DNA of 64,000 nucleotides from Chionis minor (GCA_013398295.1 VZSF01000890.1:434001-498000), one strand, 5' to 3'; shown: positions 35,526-49,900, counted from the first letter of the stretch. Notes: a model not told the origin generated them from the letters alone. Numbers and translations are program-made.

Positions 35526-38416
35526 AAAAATATGTGTGGGTATAGGTGATCCTGACAAGTCTGAATGACAGCCTAAGGAAAAGCAGAATACATTCAAAAA
35601 AAGGAAAATTATGTCTGCCCTTGTGGGCAGACAAAAATAGACAACATGGTCATTCCCATTAGTGAATCAAACATGGTAAGCAGGGAGACAAATAGGCAGG
35701 GAAGCTTCTTTCAAGGGGGAAAAAAAAAAAAAAAAGCTTTTGTTTGACAGGGCGGAGAAATCAATGCAAAGGATGAAAAATGTTGAAATTAAATTAGCAA
35801 AGACCATGTAGTATTTGAATATCACTCCAATTTGAAAAGGTCCTATGTTCGTATTAAAGAGAAAAATCTCCATGACTGTCACCTTGTGAAATGGTTAATT
35901 GTAAAGTATGAGTTTCAAATGACATCGAACGTATCCATATGCAATAAAAGAGGGCTTGGTTCTCAATATGCATTAAGCATTATTCACTGTTGTCCCAAGA
36001 ATAAGTAGTAATAACTACTGAGTTAATTTAGACAAATATATTTTATTATGCCCTACTGATAGAGAAACACAGTATAACAGAGTGTACCACTGGGAATAAC
36101 ATTATGTCAATTAGAGAAAAAGTAATATTCAGTTTAAAAATACCAGAATATTTGATAACATATTTCAGATTTAGTGATGTGATTCCAGTATTTGAAAAGC
36201 TGTTCAGTATGTAAAATCTGAATTAGAATGTAAGCAAGACTCATGTCTGTCATTGACCATCTACAGAAGATATATTAAATCTATAATGAATTTGCAAGAA
36301 AGGAAAAAATGTTCATTGAGACTGAGGAAAGCTGAATTTTTGTCTCTTACAGAACAAAGTGCTCCCATGGCTCCAGTATAAAGCCATACACTGACAATGT
36401 ATTTAAATACATTTAAATCTGTCTGTCATTCCTGTAAACAGAAATAAGACATATTACTTAAAATTACCGAAAAATTCTTGTCCCATCTCTGTGTGTGCCT
36501 CATATATACAAGAATGGTTATTCTCATTAGGAAAGACAAACTTGTCTGAACCTTGGCTGAAAATTAATTTTGATGTAAAAATTTTAAACCACTCAATTTA
36601 TTTTAGAACTAAATATAGCACTCAATGTTGTATATATTTGCAATTAATACTTGTTATGGCAACATATGACACTCAGAGAAAAAAAAAGGTACAAATTTTC
36701 AGAAATAAAATGTGATGTCCTTTGGAGTTGAGCTCATGGGGACATTTCCAAAGGAGCAAGTTATCTTGGACTTCTATAGCCACAGAGTGGTCTGTATGTA
36801 ATGAAATCATTCTGGCAGCAAGACTCCATACAACAGACTGATCACATGCAGGAATAATGTAATGAATTCAGATTATTAGCTCAATAAATATTAAAACTGG
36901 ATGATTGGATGTACTTTAGTAAAGCTTTTTCACAATGTTTCACCAAACACATTGTTCTCACATATGCCTTTATAAATAAATGTGGTGAGAAAAAGTGAAA
37001 CTAAATAAATCTATTTTTTACTGTTACTGGAGAGAGAAAAGGAGGTTTTAAAGCCGTATTTTGTATCGTCTTTCCGAAAAGACGTTTATTGAAAGAACAG
37101 GAGTCCTAGAGATGCTGTCAGAAACAATTTAATAAATGTGACAGAAAATAAGGCCTGTTATCCACCTGTCTGAAAACATGCCATTGAGTATCAAGAGGGG
37201 CGGGGGGAAATGCGAAAGAAATCAGATGTACGGACAGCTTTCTCCTCCACTTCATGAAGACCTCTTCAGTGAGATGTCCTGGAAATAGGATTGCTGAAGT
37301 GTTACAGATTTCATTCAGAGCATCTCTGCCTGAGCACCTACTGCCCTGATCCCTTCAAATTGCAATGAACTCTCGTAGCTGTATTTCGACATTAGGCTGG
37401 AAGCTCAGCTAGTACCAAAAGGCAATTGTAGCTGTGTATCAGTGATCAGCAATTTCTGCAAGAAAGCTCTGACAATTGAGAGCTACCAGCATGCTTGAAT
37501 TTTGGTGTGTCTGTATTATAGCTCAGAAAGAAAGGCAATTTTCCATTTGAAAGCATTTAAGTCTGATTTTGTGTGTTTTGCTAAGATTATCTATTCCTTC
37601 AGACTGTTTTTGCTTTTAAGAGTTGAATTGAAAGAGAATGATACACTATACATAAGAGAACAGAAATACTTGCTAAGGCTCAACATGATGGCCAATACAG
37701 ATCAGGCACTGCAGCTAGGATTTATAATGTCTAGCTATGGATGTCAACATCTGAACTAGTCACTATAGGACCATTTTACAGTCAACAGAAAGAAACAGGT
37801 ACTTTCAGAATAGAATGTGTCTCATTCTAAAATAAATGTATAAAACAGATCAGATGAATCATGTACTAACAACACCCATTTCCCACCATTTCCTGCAATG
37901 AAAGCCACACACAGCTAATTTGGGTGTAGAAGACTAAAGTTAGCTGACATGAAATGAACTTTGAGATGCTGAATAATGGTTTTATTCAACAAATCCTACC
38001 GATGTTTATTTACACTGTACATTTGACATCCTTTTGCATGTGTAAATATTTTTCAAGTTCAATTAGACCTTATAATGATCACAGAAAGTGACCCTTTAAG
38101 ATATTTAAAGTGTTTTTCTTCTATTAAATAATGTCTTTCAACTAGATATAATAAGTTTCTTTGCAATAAGAGCAATTATTCGTGAAGATCTATTAGTATC
38201 TTACTTTTAGTACCACCATGCTACAGTTATATGCTTTGGGAGGCTACAAACCTAGACAGAGTTTCAGTATTTTTGCAAAAGGTAAAATATTTGGTCCCTT
38301 TATTAACAGGCAGTATGGTGGTATATGTAAGATTTGCATCATAACCGCAATGTGGTTTGTCGGGGTATCATTGGCAAATCCATGATTAGATGAGGTTTGC
38401 TAGTAAATAAGAAAAC
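35526..38416. other. Intergenic, no feature recognised
   Basis: AT-rich with an A-run near 35720. No genes or mobile elements recognised. Confidence 0.5.
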
Positions 38417-39465
38417 CCAGCTGGAAAGCAGCTTGGCAGAAAAGGAATTGGGGGTCCTGGTGGACACCAAGTTGAACATGAGCCAACAATCTGCCATCTG
38501 CCCTTGCCACAAAGAAGGCTAATGGGATCCTGTGCTGCCTTAGACAAAGCATTACCAGCAGGTTGAGGGAGGTGATCCTTCCCCTTTATTCAGCACTGGT
38601 GAGGCCACACCTGGAGTACTGTGTCCAATTCTGGGCAGACATGGACTTACTGGAGAGAGTCCAATGAAGGGCCATGAAGATGTTCATGGGACTGAAGCAT
38701 TTCTCCTATAAGAAAAGGCTGAGAGAGCTGGGTCTGGTCAGCCTGGAGAAGAGAAGGCTCAGGGGGATCTTACCAATGTACATACATAGCTCAGGAAGGG
38801 GAAGGAGGGTGTAAAGAAAACAGAGACAGGCTGTTTTCAGTGGTGCCCACTGACAGGACAAGAGGCAATGGGCACAAAATGAAACACAGGAGGTTCCCTC
38901 TGAACATCACTTCGTTAGAGTGAGGGTGTCTGAGCACTAGACTCATTAGCCCANATGGGATCCTGTGCTGCCTTAGACAAAGCATTACCAGCAGGTTGAG
39001 GGAGGTGATCCTTCCCCTTTATTCAGCACTGGTGAGGCCACACCTGGAGTACTGTGTCCAATTCTGGGCAGACATGGACTTACTGGAGAGAGTCCAATGA
39101 AGGGCCATGAAGATGTTCATGGGACTGAAGCATTTCTCCTATAAGAAAAGGCTGAGAGAGCTGGGTCTGGTCAGCCTGGAGAAGAGAAGGCTCAGGGGGA
39201 TCTTACCAATGTACATACATAGCTCAGGAAGGGGAAGGAGGGTGTAAAGAAAACAGAGACAGGCTGTTTTCAGTGGTGCCCACTGACAGGACAAGAGGCA
39301 ATGGGCACAAAATGAAACACAGGAGGTTCCCTCTGAACATCACTTCGTTAGAGTGAGGGTGTCTGAGCACTAGACTCATTAGCCCAGAGACATTGTGGGC
39401 TTTCTGTCTTTGGAGATATTCAAAAGCTGCCTAGATATGGTCCTCTCTACAGGCGATGGACCAAG
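38417..39465 (+). mobile_element. CR1 LINE 3' fragment containing an exact internal duplication
   Basis: CR1 ORF2 end and 3' UTR: AGCAGCTTGGCAGAAAAGGA, GGAGTACTGTGTCCAATTCTG, AGAGTCCAATGAAGGGCCATG, GGCTGAGAGAGCTGGGTCTG and GAGATATTCAAAAGCTGCCT. The block 38522-38954 repeats at 38955-39387, with an N at 38954. Without the duplication the element would be about 0.6 kb. Confidence 0.88.
38522..39387. repeat. Two tandem 433-bp copies joined at an N
   Basis: By eye the two copies are identical from ATGGGATCCTGTGCTGCC to ACTCATTAGCCCA. The offset is 433 throughout, and the ambiguous base sits at the junction. This pattern is typical of overlapping contig ends that were not merged. Confidence 0.85.
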
Positions 39466-42400
39466 TCTTTATCTGTGAACGGTCGAACTTCAAGAGGCTT
39501 CCTTGTTGGTGAAGAGACCCAGTTTTCTATAAAGAATTCATCTATAGATTTAGAAATGTTAATAAAGGTAGGGTTGCTTTACTGAAAACAAGAAAATACA
39601 CGTACTTCTAGTTGTGAAGAAATTCCTTTGAACATTTCTCAGTTTTATTCAAAGCCACATGAAACATATTAAAAATCAGGAATGTTTGAGTTGAAAAAAG
39701 TGACTACTTTGTTCTTTTTCCCACACTTTTGACGTAAGCAACACTTTCATCATCTTCCACTCATAATAGAAAAGTAATGCCTAGGAAAAAAGCAGTGTCA
39801 TTCATTGGACTTACACCATTAAAGTATTGCTTAGGCTATCCTTTTCAGCATGCCTAAGTTCCTTTAGGCAGCAATGATATGAAAAAATCATATTTTACAC
39901 AGCTGTGAAATTCGAGGAAAGTTATTTCTGTTTTATACAAGATAAAAGTAAGATTAGATTCATATGTCCCTGATCAAATTAATCACATCTTCACAGGTAG
40001 TTCCAGCAAGGGTTGTTACTAATGTAATTCATTATCATTGTGCAAAATTCACTTAATTCTCAATAATTAAATGTGACAAAATACAACTATGCATCTTAAA
40101 GAAATGAAATATATATCATTCTCTGATTTTCAGCTAAACCACATTGTAACAGTGGAAAGATTAAAATGAATAAATAGAAGATACATTCAAACAGCAGGGT
40201 GAGTATGTATATTCTTTAAAAATAGGGACAGTGATTGATGTAAATAATACGTGCAGATGAAAAAAAATATTGCTGTTAGGGTAGCAAACTCTTATAAGAA
40301 CATTTAAAATAAGTATAAAGAGTGTACTGTGGTAATAGGTACTTTATTAAAGCATCATGATAAGGTCAACATTGAGGGGTTAATGGTGCAGTCTGAGACC
40401 CCTGAGGCAAGTCTAATGTGAATAAGAGACCAAACTTGTTCTCTGCAGGTCTTAGCAGGAGCAAGAAAAGAAAAATAACCATTTCTGTTCAGTCCTGCAT
40501 ATAACGCCCTACTTTGTGTTCCTCAGCAAGCATGTTGCTCAAGGCCTCTATAGCTGGAAAACAAATCTGAATAATAAATTATTGCATGAAAACCCACTTT
40601 CATAAACAGTTTTTGATCCAGATGCTCAGGAAACTGAGCAAGCAGACAAATAAGCCATATTTATTTTCAAATCCAAGTGTAAGCAAAAACTCAGACGTGT
40701 TGTATATTACAAGGGTGTCAGCTTAGCAGCTGCCAGCAGCACTGGCTTTGCTGCATTCAGGTTTTCCATGCACTAAGCATGTGATATCTTCTCCTAGGCA
40801 CTCCCATCTCCCAGAAATGACACCTGAAAAACAGGGAAGTTATTTAGAGAAACCACTGGAATTTATAAACATTGAAATACCCCACTATTAAACTGAAGAG
40901 GATAAGAATTAAAAAAGTAAAATAAGTTATGTGATTATTTCCACCTAACAGGAGCAGAATAAAGTTTGATTCTAAGAGTTTTCCCTGATGTAATGTAAGA
41001 CAAGAAAAAAATAAAATTGTTTTTTTTTTTTCTCCAACGTGTACAGATTCTCTATAAATTGATTTAGACTACTGCTAAACAGCAGCAGAATCCAATGCAA
41101 ACTAAAATTGCTGGTAAATGCACATCATCTTGGTTCAAAGCTTTTAGAACATATTTGATTTGGAGAAAAGCTACTGGAGCTTCGTACAATTGTTTTAAGC
41201 TCTGTCTCATTTTCCATCATGAAATATTTCAAAGCATTTTAAAATTAAAACTGCTGATTGCCCCACTACTTTTTTATTCCTACATTTTGTGTAAATGTCA
41301 CACTATATCTTAAACTCCTGAACACCAGCAGAAATTATATATGTTCACTGTAGATATTAAACATTTAGAGGGTTTTTGGGTCATGTGATGGCTGCAGTAG
41401 GAGATTGGAATTCTTACAGGTATTAACACAGATATGGGCAGGCATTGACACCAGTCATGAGCTTATCTCATGGAAAAGCTTTATTGCAGAACACCAAAAA
41501 GCAAATGTGAAATAAGTAAAAAGTTAAGCAGTGCAAACTTTTTGTTTTTTATGAAAGGGTGTTTGAAACAAAGATCTTTGTTTTATGCTCTGTGATATGA
41601 TCTGACTCCTTTTCCATAACAGACATTTCCACAGCAATCATCACCAATTCTGAGGTCAGCTCGTGGATGGAAAATAAGCACTGTTTTCCAAGTGATTGAA
41701 CTGAGCCTGGCTAAACAATGGTTACAGGTTGCTTGTTATCTAGGTCTACTAAATTTTAATCTGTATGTTATACTACTCTTTCCCATGAACAACACTGAAA
41801 GTCTGCTTTTTAGAGATATTGACCATTCAGACTGCCAACATTTTTCAATTAGCAGGTTGGTTTTCCATTGTCATTACAAAGCAAAATTTAAATAAAGCTC
41901 TAATGCGTAATACAATTTATTGCAGACAAAAGAGCTGTGTATATTTTAGGCAAAACCCAAAGTAACGTATGAAATCAACCATTAAAAACAGTAAAAACAT
42001 TAAAAACAGTCAGATTCTACTCATATGTGAAATGGGACTGCTTAGGGCTATTTTTACAATGTATTCAGAACTAGTATGTTAGCTTTAGAAGATGTCAAAT
42101 GTATGAACAGCATGATCAGCTTTCAAACATATTCATACTCAAAGAAATAAGGAAAATGAAGAGAAGAATAATTCCATTGTTGTATTATTTACTATTGTAT
42201 TGTATTGTATGTATTTATTATTCCATTATATTATAATATATATAATAATAACAAGAACAACAACAATAATAAAAACATTAATTTTCAGTGGAGGTGTAAT
42301 GAGATTACTCTTCATCAGGAAAACTGTGTACTTGCAATGGATGACTATCAGTGTATTATCTTCTAATCTTACCTTTTGGGATTTTACATTGTGCCCAAGA

Positions 42401-43204
42401 ATACTTCAAGATCATGAGTTCAGTGGGGAACAGAATGATGAACTGTGGTCGTTCTACTCAAGGACATCATCTCTCACAGAAGCAAGCAAACAGATTTTTT
42501 GTCAAGCATACCAAAAGGAAAAGTACTTTTAATTTCTTATGGGACCAGCTGTAAAACAGAAAGACAAAAGTCAGCTTGATAATGGCCTGAAACAAAAAAC
42601 CATCAGAACAGACCAAGATTGACATGTTTATGCAAATCACCAATTTTATACAACTAACCTGTACATTTCTTGCATTGAGAAAGATTACTTATGTGACTAT
42701 GAACCTGGACAGTCAGAACGAGAAGTCTCTCAATATTTTTTAAACAAATATAAACATAACTGAAATACAGTTTCCAAATCAGAAGGGGAAAAAACCCTTT
42801 TTGCAATTGTAATATAATTACAGTTAAAAGTTACACTTAAAGATATTACGAAATACTGTGTAGACTTTATTCTTTTTCCAATAAAAGCACGTACAAAATT
42901 GAAACAATATTTTTGTATTCCTGAGCTCATTTAGATTAATTCATTGTAGAGGTAGTGTTTTGCCAAAACAGCTTTAGTTCGGCTATCAAGGAACGTATCT
43001 TAGGTTGTACTTAATGTCACAGCAACTTCCTACTCAAACCTTCCCTGCATCTAAATCTGCGTCAAGCCAGTGAAGACAAATGTACTATTTTAGAGAATAT
43101 GGAGAAAAGCATTGTGTCCAACAGTTCAAATTCTACCCTGAATTTCTGTTTTGGTGTCAGCATAAATAAACATTTAGTCATTACAAATTAAAATAATATT
43201 CCTG
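39466..43204. other. Intergenic, no feature recognised
   Basis: AT-rich; a simple AT/ATT/AAC-rich stretch at about 42180-42275. No genes seen. Confidence 0.5.
42180..42275. repeat. AT-rich simple repeat
   Basis: TATTGTATTGTATTG units, then TATAATATATATAATAATAA, then AAC/AAT triplets. Confidence 0.75.
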
Positions 43205-44943
43205 TTCACAGGAAAGCTAGTGACAACAATATGGAGAAGGCTGAGGTACTCAACATTTTTTTTACCTTAGTTTTCACTGGCAATCACTCTTCCACATCTC
43301 CAAAGCCCTTAACCTCAAGACAGGGGCTGGGGGAAGAAAGTCTCATATACTGTAAGAGAAGATAAGTTTCAAGACCTTGTGAACACATACAAGACCATGG
43401 GACCTGACAATACGCAGCCCACGGTATTGAGGAAACTGTCAGATGTAGTTGCCAAGCTGCTCTCCAACATATTTGAAAAGTCATGGCAGTCAGGCTAAGT
43501 CGCCAGTGATCGGAGAAAAGGGAAACATCACAACTTTTTTTAAAAAGGAGGACCCTGGCAACTGCCAACCAGTCACCTTCACCGCTGTGCCCAGTGACAT
43601 CATGGAACAGATCCTCCTGGAAGTTATACTGAAGCATATGGAAGATGGGGAGGTGACCAGAGACAGACAACATGGTTTCACAAAAGGCAAGTCATGCCTC
43701 ACTAATCTTGCGGCCATCTACAATGAGGTGACTGCATCAGTGGACAAGGGAAAAGCAACTGATGCCATCTACCTGGACTTGTGTAAGACCTTTGATATGG
43801 TCCCCAAAATTCTTGCTTATAAATTGGAGAGATATGGATTTGATGGATGGGGTGTTAGATGGATAAGGAATTGGCTGATGGTACCATCCAAAGAATACAG
43901 TAAACTGGTCAAAATCCAGGCAGAAATCAGTGATGAGTGGTGTCTCTCAATGGTCCATACTGGGACAATATCTTCATTAAGGACATAGATAGCGGAATTG
44001 AGTGTACCCTCAACAACTCTGCAGATGACATCATGCTGAGTGGTGCAGTTGATATACTCGAGGGGAGGGATGCCATCCAGAAGGAGCTTGACAGGCTTCA
44101 GAAGTGGGCTTGTGAGGACCTCATGAAGTTCAAGTAGGTCAAGTGGAAGGTCTTGCACTTGGTTGAGGCAATACCCAATATCAGTACAGACTGAGTGATG
44201 AATTGCTTGAGAGGAACCCTGTTGAGAAGGATGTGGGGATAATGGTAGATGAAAAATTGGACATGAGCCAGCAATGTGTGCTTGCAGCCCAGAAAGCCAA
44301 TCATATCCTGGACTGCATCAAAAGAAATGTGGCCAGCAGGTCGAGGGAGGCAATTCTCTGCCTCTACTCTGCTCTTGGTAGAACCCACCTGGAGTAGTGC
44401 ATCTAGTTCTGGAGTCCTCAATGTAAGAAAGACATGGACCTATTAGAGAGGGTCCAAAGGAAGGCCACAAAAAAGATCAGAGGGTTGGAACATCTTTCCT
44501 GTGAAGAAAGGCTGAAAGAATTGGGTAAGAAAGGCTGAGAGATTCACCCTAGAAAAGAGAAGGTTCTAGGAAGACCTTATTGCAGCCTTTCACTATATAC
44601 AGGGATCTTACAAGACAGATTGAGAGAGAATTTTTACCAGGGCTTGTAGTGACAGGACAAGGGGCAACTTTGTTACCACCAACTGAAAAAGGGTAGATTT
44701 AGATTGAACACAAGGAAGACATTTTTTACTACGACGGTGTTGAAACACTGCAAGAGATTGCCCAGAGAAGTGGGCAGACTGTCCACAGATTGCCCCATCA
44801 CTGGAAGCATTCAAAGTCAGATTGGACAGGGCTTTGAGCAACCCCATCTAGTGAAAGATGACTCTACCCATGGAAGGGTTGTTGGACTAGGTGTTCGGTA
44901 AAGGTCTCTTCCAATCCAAATCAATCTATGATTCTACGATTCT
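43205..44943 (+). mobile_element. CR1 LINE, 5'-truncated, with reverse transcriptase remnant
   Basis: About 1.74 kb running to the 3' tail ATTCTACGATTCTT. It starts in the pre-RT part of ORF2 (GAGAAGGCTGAGGTACTCAAC, then TTCACTGGCAA). The open frame 43449-43988 carries RT blocks recognisable as CR1 ([23 protein letters not shown] with the motif-A Asp region altered to LDLCKTFD). After a frameshift, 43937-44137 has SADDIMLS, the motif-C region with ADD retained. Later sections carry the 3' ORF2 end and UTR. Non-functional. Confidence 0.95.
43449..43988 (+). pseudogene. CR1 ORF2 reverse transcriptase fragment
   Basis: 179-residue open frame homologous to LINE RT fingers/palm: [20 protein letters not shown], then [13 protein letters not shown] and [12 protein letters not shown]. 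The frame is lost before motif C. It belongs to the CR1 at 43205-44943 and is not a host gene. Confidence 0.9.
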
Positions 44944-45879
44944 TAAGATTTTTACCACTTTTTGAGACTTCAGTGCAAATGGTTCTGTTTCATGTAGGGA
45001 TATAATGCATTCATATGTAAGCATAAATAATTGCATTTTCAGGCTTTTTTTACTATCTTATATGTTTTAGGAATTGTTATTTTAATGCTGTCTATTTTAA
45101 AAACACTGTAATTATGTGGTCTGTCTTATGTAGCTATAGTAGATAGTACTTTGTCTAACGGCAAGCACCCTGCCAAGTCAAGTGAAGGATCATTACAGAG
45201 CTTGCATATTTGTTTTGATGCAGTTACTAAATAATTTTTTTACTGATCATGAATTAACATTAACTCAGTACTGAGGTATATATACTTAGGTGTGGGTTTT
45301 TTTCTTACCACAGTCTTTATGGGTTTATCCCTTAAAATAATCTACATGCACTTCCACAGTGTCTTTGGCCCAAAATGTTCTTCTATTGTTCTATTTCTGT
45401 TGCAAAAAAAAGGATTATTTACACCTCATACGTAGCAGTCAACACAGTTCATTTCATTTAGACAAAGCTTTAAATGTACTAAAAGAAAATGAAAATCCAT
45501 ATCATGTGATTCTGATGTGATCTCGAGGGAGTAATCCTTGCTGCTAAAATAACAATTATTAAAAATCCAACACACACCATGCACACAATGCAGAGCGAGA
45601 AAGGAGGCCGGACATTTCAGTACCTTATAGATGACAGACTTTTCATTTGATTGTTAAATGTAAAGAAATCCTTCTTCCAAGCTGAACCTCTTTTTTTTAT
45701 TTCGCTCTTCTAAATCCTATGTGGCTTCTAGGACATATTGAAAACCATGACCCGAGCACATCATTCTAATTATATAATCACTTGGCAATTTTCAGAGTAA
45801 AAAAGTCAGCTGGCTTCACAGACTAACACATACCTTTGCGCTATTTGTTCTCACTGTCATGGTTTTCTGGAAGACTAAA
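44944..45879. other. Intergenic, no feature recognised
   Basis: AT-rich, no repeat or gene recognised. Confidence 0.5.
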
Positions 45880-46960
45880 TTGGTTTAGATCCTCTTTCAT
45901 AACCATTCAGCTATATCATGCTCACTGCAGACAAGCAGACACTGATTATCACATCCACCACTTGTTCCCCCTTGTGAGCAAACAGTAGATCCAACTGTAC
46001 GTCACCCCAGATCATGACGTGACCCCACAAGACATTCAAGAAATCTTTACTGCTTGAAGGTCACCGCACTGCCCTGTCAGCAGGTATCAGGAAGATTACA
46101 GACCCCCACGAGAACTGGGATTTGTGGCACAGAGACTTCCTTCTATGGTTTGAATAAGCTTTGTCCATTTCCTCACCCTGGTTGGGTGGACACAATTCCA
46201 CCATAGCATTACTATTACTGGTGTGATCCTCTGACCTGGCCCTATGAGCTCTCACCCTACCTCTCGCCTATCTCAGAGAGGACCCCCATGTATCCAAGCT
46301 GCTGCTTCACTCTGAGGGCAGTCTCTTTGCTTATTCTCTCTCTCTTGAAGATCTTGCACATGTCCATTGCTCAATGCGGTTGTGCTAGATGTCTAACTAT
46401 ATCTCAGCTTTTCAAACAACATCCCAATTGTCTGGAGCTCTAGTCACTCCTGCTTGTTTCCCAGGCTGCATATATTTGTCAACACATACTTCAGGTTGGC
46501 CCTGTTCCACCCTGTTTTGTCAATCCTTAGGTCTATCTTGTTAACATTGCTCTGTACCCTTTGCTTTCCACCTGTTTTTACTATTTATCTCTTCACTTGA
46601 ATGTGGTTAGCAATCTCACTCCACCATTTTCCTAGTTTACAGCTTTTCTGACCAGGCTGGCTTGCCTCTTGACAAAAGTGCTTTTGCACCACTTTCCTAG
46701 AATTATTGTATCTCTCCCCAGCAGTCCTTGATCCTCAAAGATTCTGTCACCACAAAAGCCAAACCGTTGACCTTGGTCAAGTGATGATGACACTGGTTGA
46801 TGACAACCACATCCTGACCAGAATGATCTTTTCCCTTCATCTGCCACCTGGGTACTGAACCTAATAGTGGATGAGTGACAGAAGGCTTAGCCTGGAGATG
46901 AATCAGATCAGTGGATAATATAATAATATGCTGAAACACAGTATTAAAATCCCTGTTGCT
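45880..46960 (-). mobile_element. CR1 LINE, minus strand, ORF1 C-terminus to endonuclease
   Basis: On the minus strand 46847-46632 encodes the CR1 ORF1 C-terminus (DQGLLGRDTIILGKWCKSTF followed by VKRQASLVRKAVN and a stop). About 350 bases further on the ORF2 endonuclease begins to be recognisable: a VGVCNLPDTC segment corresponds to VGDFNLPDIC of CR1, followed by a linker near 45950. Frames are broken by stops. It shares sequence with 53.7-54.05 kb (KSLCHKS) and with 26.9 kb. The RT half is missing. Confidence 0.75.
46632..46847 (-). pseudogene. CR1 ORF1 C-terminal fragment
   Basis: 71-residue frame ending at a natural stop. The stretch from GLLGRD to SLVRKAVN matches the end of CR1 ORF1 (consensus-like LLGRDGTHLTKQGKRIFG..LANLVRRAL). 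Part of the element above. Confidence 0.7.
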
Positions 46961-49900
46961 CTTTAACCATATTTTGCTTGGTACTATTGGCAGATTTCAT
47001 GAAGGAAGGAAGCAGAAAAACCTGTAGGAATGTACCGGTAAAGAAAAGATGCCTTGTAACGGTAAACTAACCAACCTTTTTACTCATTTTTTCATGGAAC
47101 CATTTAATTGGATGTTGATTATAACCTAAAATTAGCCACATAGGCTCCTTAATTTAGTACCTGAAGACATATCACAGCCTATGGCCAAAATTTGAAGATA
47201 AAAATTGAACAGGAAAAAAAGATGCACAGACAGCATCAATACTAAATTTTCAACAGGTCACCCCTGAGTAATTGTGTCCGTGGGAATCATGCCAGGGCAA
47301 GGCATCCCCAGCGCACTTGTGGATGACCCACTCTCGGGGAAGGACACCCCTGAGGGATCAAAGGGGCATCAGGCATACAGCCTCACTGCCTATGTTGCCT
47401 GCCACCTAAGCTGGAGGTGTAACCTGCAATGAAAATGAGGATGGTTTTATAAATGAGGAGGAGACAGATTTTCATGTAAGTGTTAATATAAACATTTATG
47501 TTCATGTTTTGATTTTCACAGTTCCTGAGTCAGTGATTGGAGGTTTGTGTTGGCTTACAATAGGTCAAATAAATTCTACAACTCTAGGCTGTTTTTCCTA
47601 CGACCCATGGTGGAAGACACCCATTAAAACGTGCAATTCATTCTGAGATTGTTATAAGAATGATTCTGTGAGGTACCAGAATTATTGGCTGCTTTTGAGA
47701 AGCTGACAAATTTAAAAGGTTTTTATATTATCATATAAAGTCTTCAGTCTCTCAATTTAGGTCTCTCTTTCCTTCTGACTGAAAAAACTTTGGTCAGGAA
47801 AGCTTCCTGTCAAAAACTCTGTTGGAATTGCTGCGTCTTCATGAAATGATTCTACCTGAACAAGACAGTATTTTTCCAACAAAACAACTGTCTGTTGTCA
47901 AAAGTGCTGCAAAGAAGAGGTAGCCATGGGCACACAGTTCTGGAAAACAGGCCCACGTGGCTACATGTGGTGGAGTGTGGGTTAAAGACAAAAAGCGTTT
48001 GTTGTAAAAGGACTCTATCATACAAAATTAGTCTAAGGAGACCATGATGCTGGACATACAGTTCTGCCTTTTTTAAAGATTATTCTTGCCAGCATGGAGG
48101 AAATGATTCAAATTTCAGTTGTCCCAAAGATAATAAATAAATAATTAAATAATNTCGTTCTGCAAACGATAAACAATGAAAGGAGTCAGATAAGAACTTT
48201 GGCAAAAGAAGCTGGAGCTGGAGAACAGCAGTGAAAGGTCTCTGCTGATGACATTACCAACCCCATTTTGCTGAGTGACTGATCAAGTGACACAAAGTAA
48301 TACAGAATCACTCTGTGAAAATATATCATGAGTTGCTGTGTGAATAAAGGACATACTGTGTTTCTCTCATATCATACGGAGATCATCAGCTAAAGATATT
48401 AAAGTTCTACTTTTATACAAACTGTAAGTGAATGAATGATGATTTATGCAATAAAGATATTCTGCAATGGAAAATAAGAGCAATTATGTAGAAAATTAAA
48501 AGGAAAGCCAAATAACCTTTATTACTGGGTCTACCATGGCATCACAAAGGTTAAAAGTTTATGACTGTATCTTATGCATAAAACAGTTTTTGACTATTTT
48601 TAATATAAATAATTAATTTTATATAACGAAAATAGTTTATCTCACATTGTTATTAAGTGTAGTCCTGGATATAGGCATAATTTATTCAAATTATTTCTAT
48701 TCTTAATAGAAAACTTTGGGAAAAAGATCAGTAGGTTATTAATAAGTGGAAATAGGTTCTAAAAGAGGAAGTCTAACTTGAAAATATTTGGATTTTTTAG
48801 GGCAAATGTTAACAAGTAAATTAAAAAATAAGCAAAAACTTGAATAATATGTATACCTTTGTGTCCTTAAGTGTAAGGCCATAGGTGAAATCTTTGCTGA
48901 CAGGTGTTGGGAAATAATGTGAAATGTTATTTTATGAGTTTTTTTCTGAAAAACTTTGTTTCCTTTTAAAGGTCCTTACATATGGATTGGTGCCACTAAG
49001 TGTAACACCAGTTTTGCTTTTTCTGGTCCTTTATTTCTGTGCTGCTCATTTACAGAAGTTAATCACCTATTGATTTTCTAATCAAGTATGACTGTGCACA
49101 CAGGATTTGTTGCCTGTGGGAGCTGCTATACTACAGGAAAGCAGGAAGGGAAGGAAAGAAAGGAAATGGAGAATGAAAGCAAGGCAGGGAGGAAGAAAGA
49201 CTGGGAGGATGGAAGGAAGGCAGGAAGCAAGCAAGCAATAAAATTTTTTATTGTTCCAGTCTGCTTTTCAACTCTTTACTGCAATTAACATATTTTCCTA
49301 AGACCATACACTTTGGTATCTTGACCAGTGTATAATATTTGGGCTCTTTGTATGTTAATTTTCTTGTTCCTCAGCATGGGTATTGCTCCCCACCCGCCAC
49401 CCCTACTCCCCTCCAATGTTCCTTTTCTCTGTTAAGTGAGGACACATAGTATGCAAAGAAGTCTACAAGGGAGACTAAGCTCCTTAGGACTTTACAAGTT
49501 TACAAGAGATTTGCAGTTTGAATTGGTACTTTGTTTCCTGGCATCTATAGATTGAAAGAATGTAAAATAAATAATCTTCGAATACGATCATTATACATTG
49601 TCAGCTGGTAGTTTCTTTTCATTTTAAGAAGAGAATACCAAAGACTGGGCACTTCTGCTGAGCTCTGAACATAGGTAATTCATAAATCAGTGCTTGGGAA
49701 TGAAAAGGGGTGAGGCAGTTCTGTCCAAGGCATCTGCTGGAGTGGAATTAAAAAGTGGAAAAATCTGTGTAATAATAAACTATGAACTGAGCTCCCTTCA
49801 TATTGAAGTAGTCTTTCAAGCCATTTACAGACCAGCAAGTCCTAGTTCTACAAGCTGTACTGAAGCTAACATATATATCTTAGTCATGCACCATTTAGTA

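Noticed and set aside
43449..43988. Possible host gene from a 179-codon frame
   Set aside because: The residues match the CR1 reverse transcriptase and the frame lies within a CR1 that ends in the typical 3' tail.
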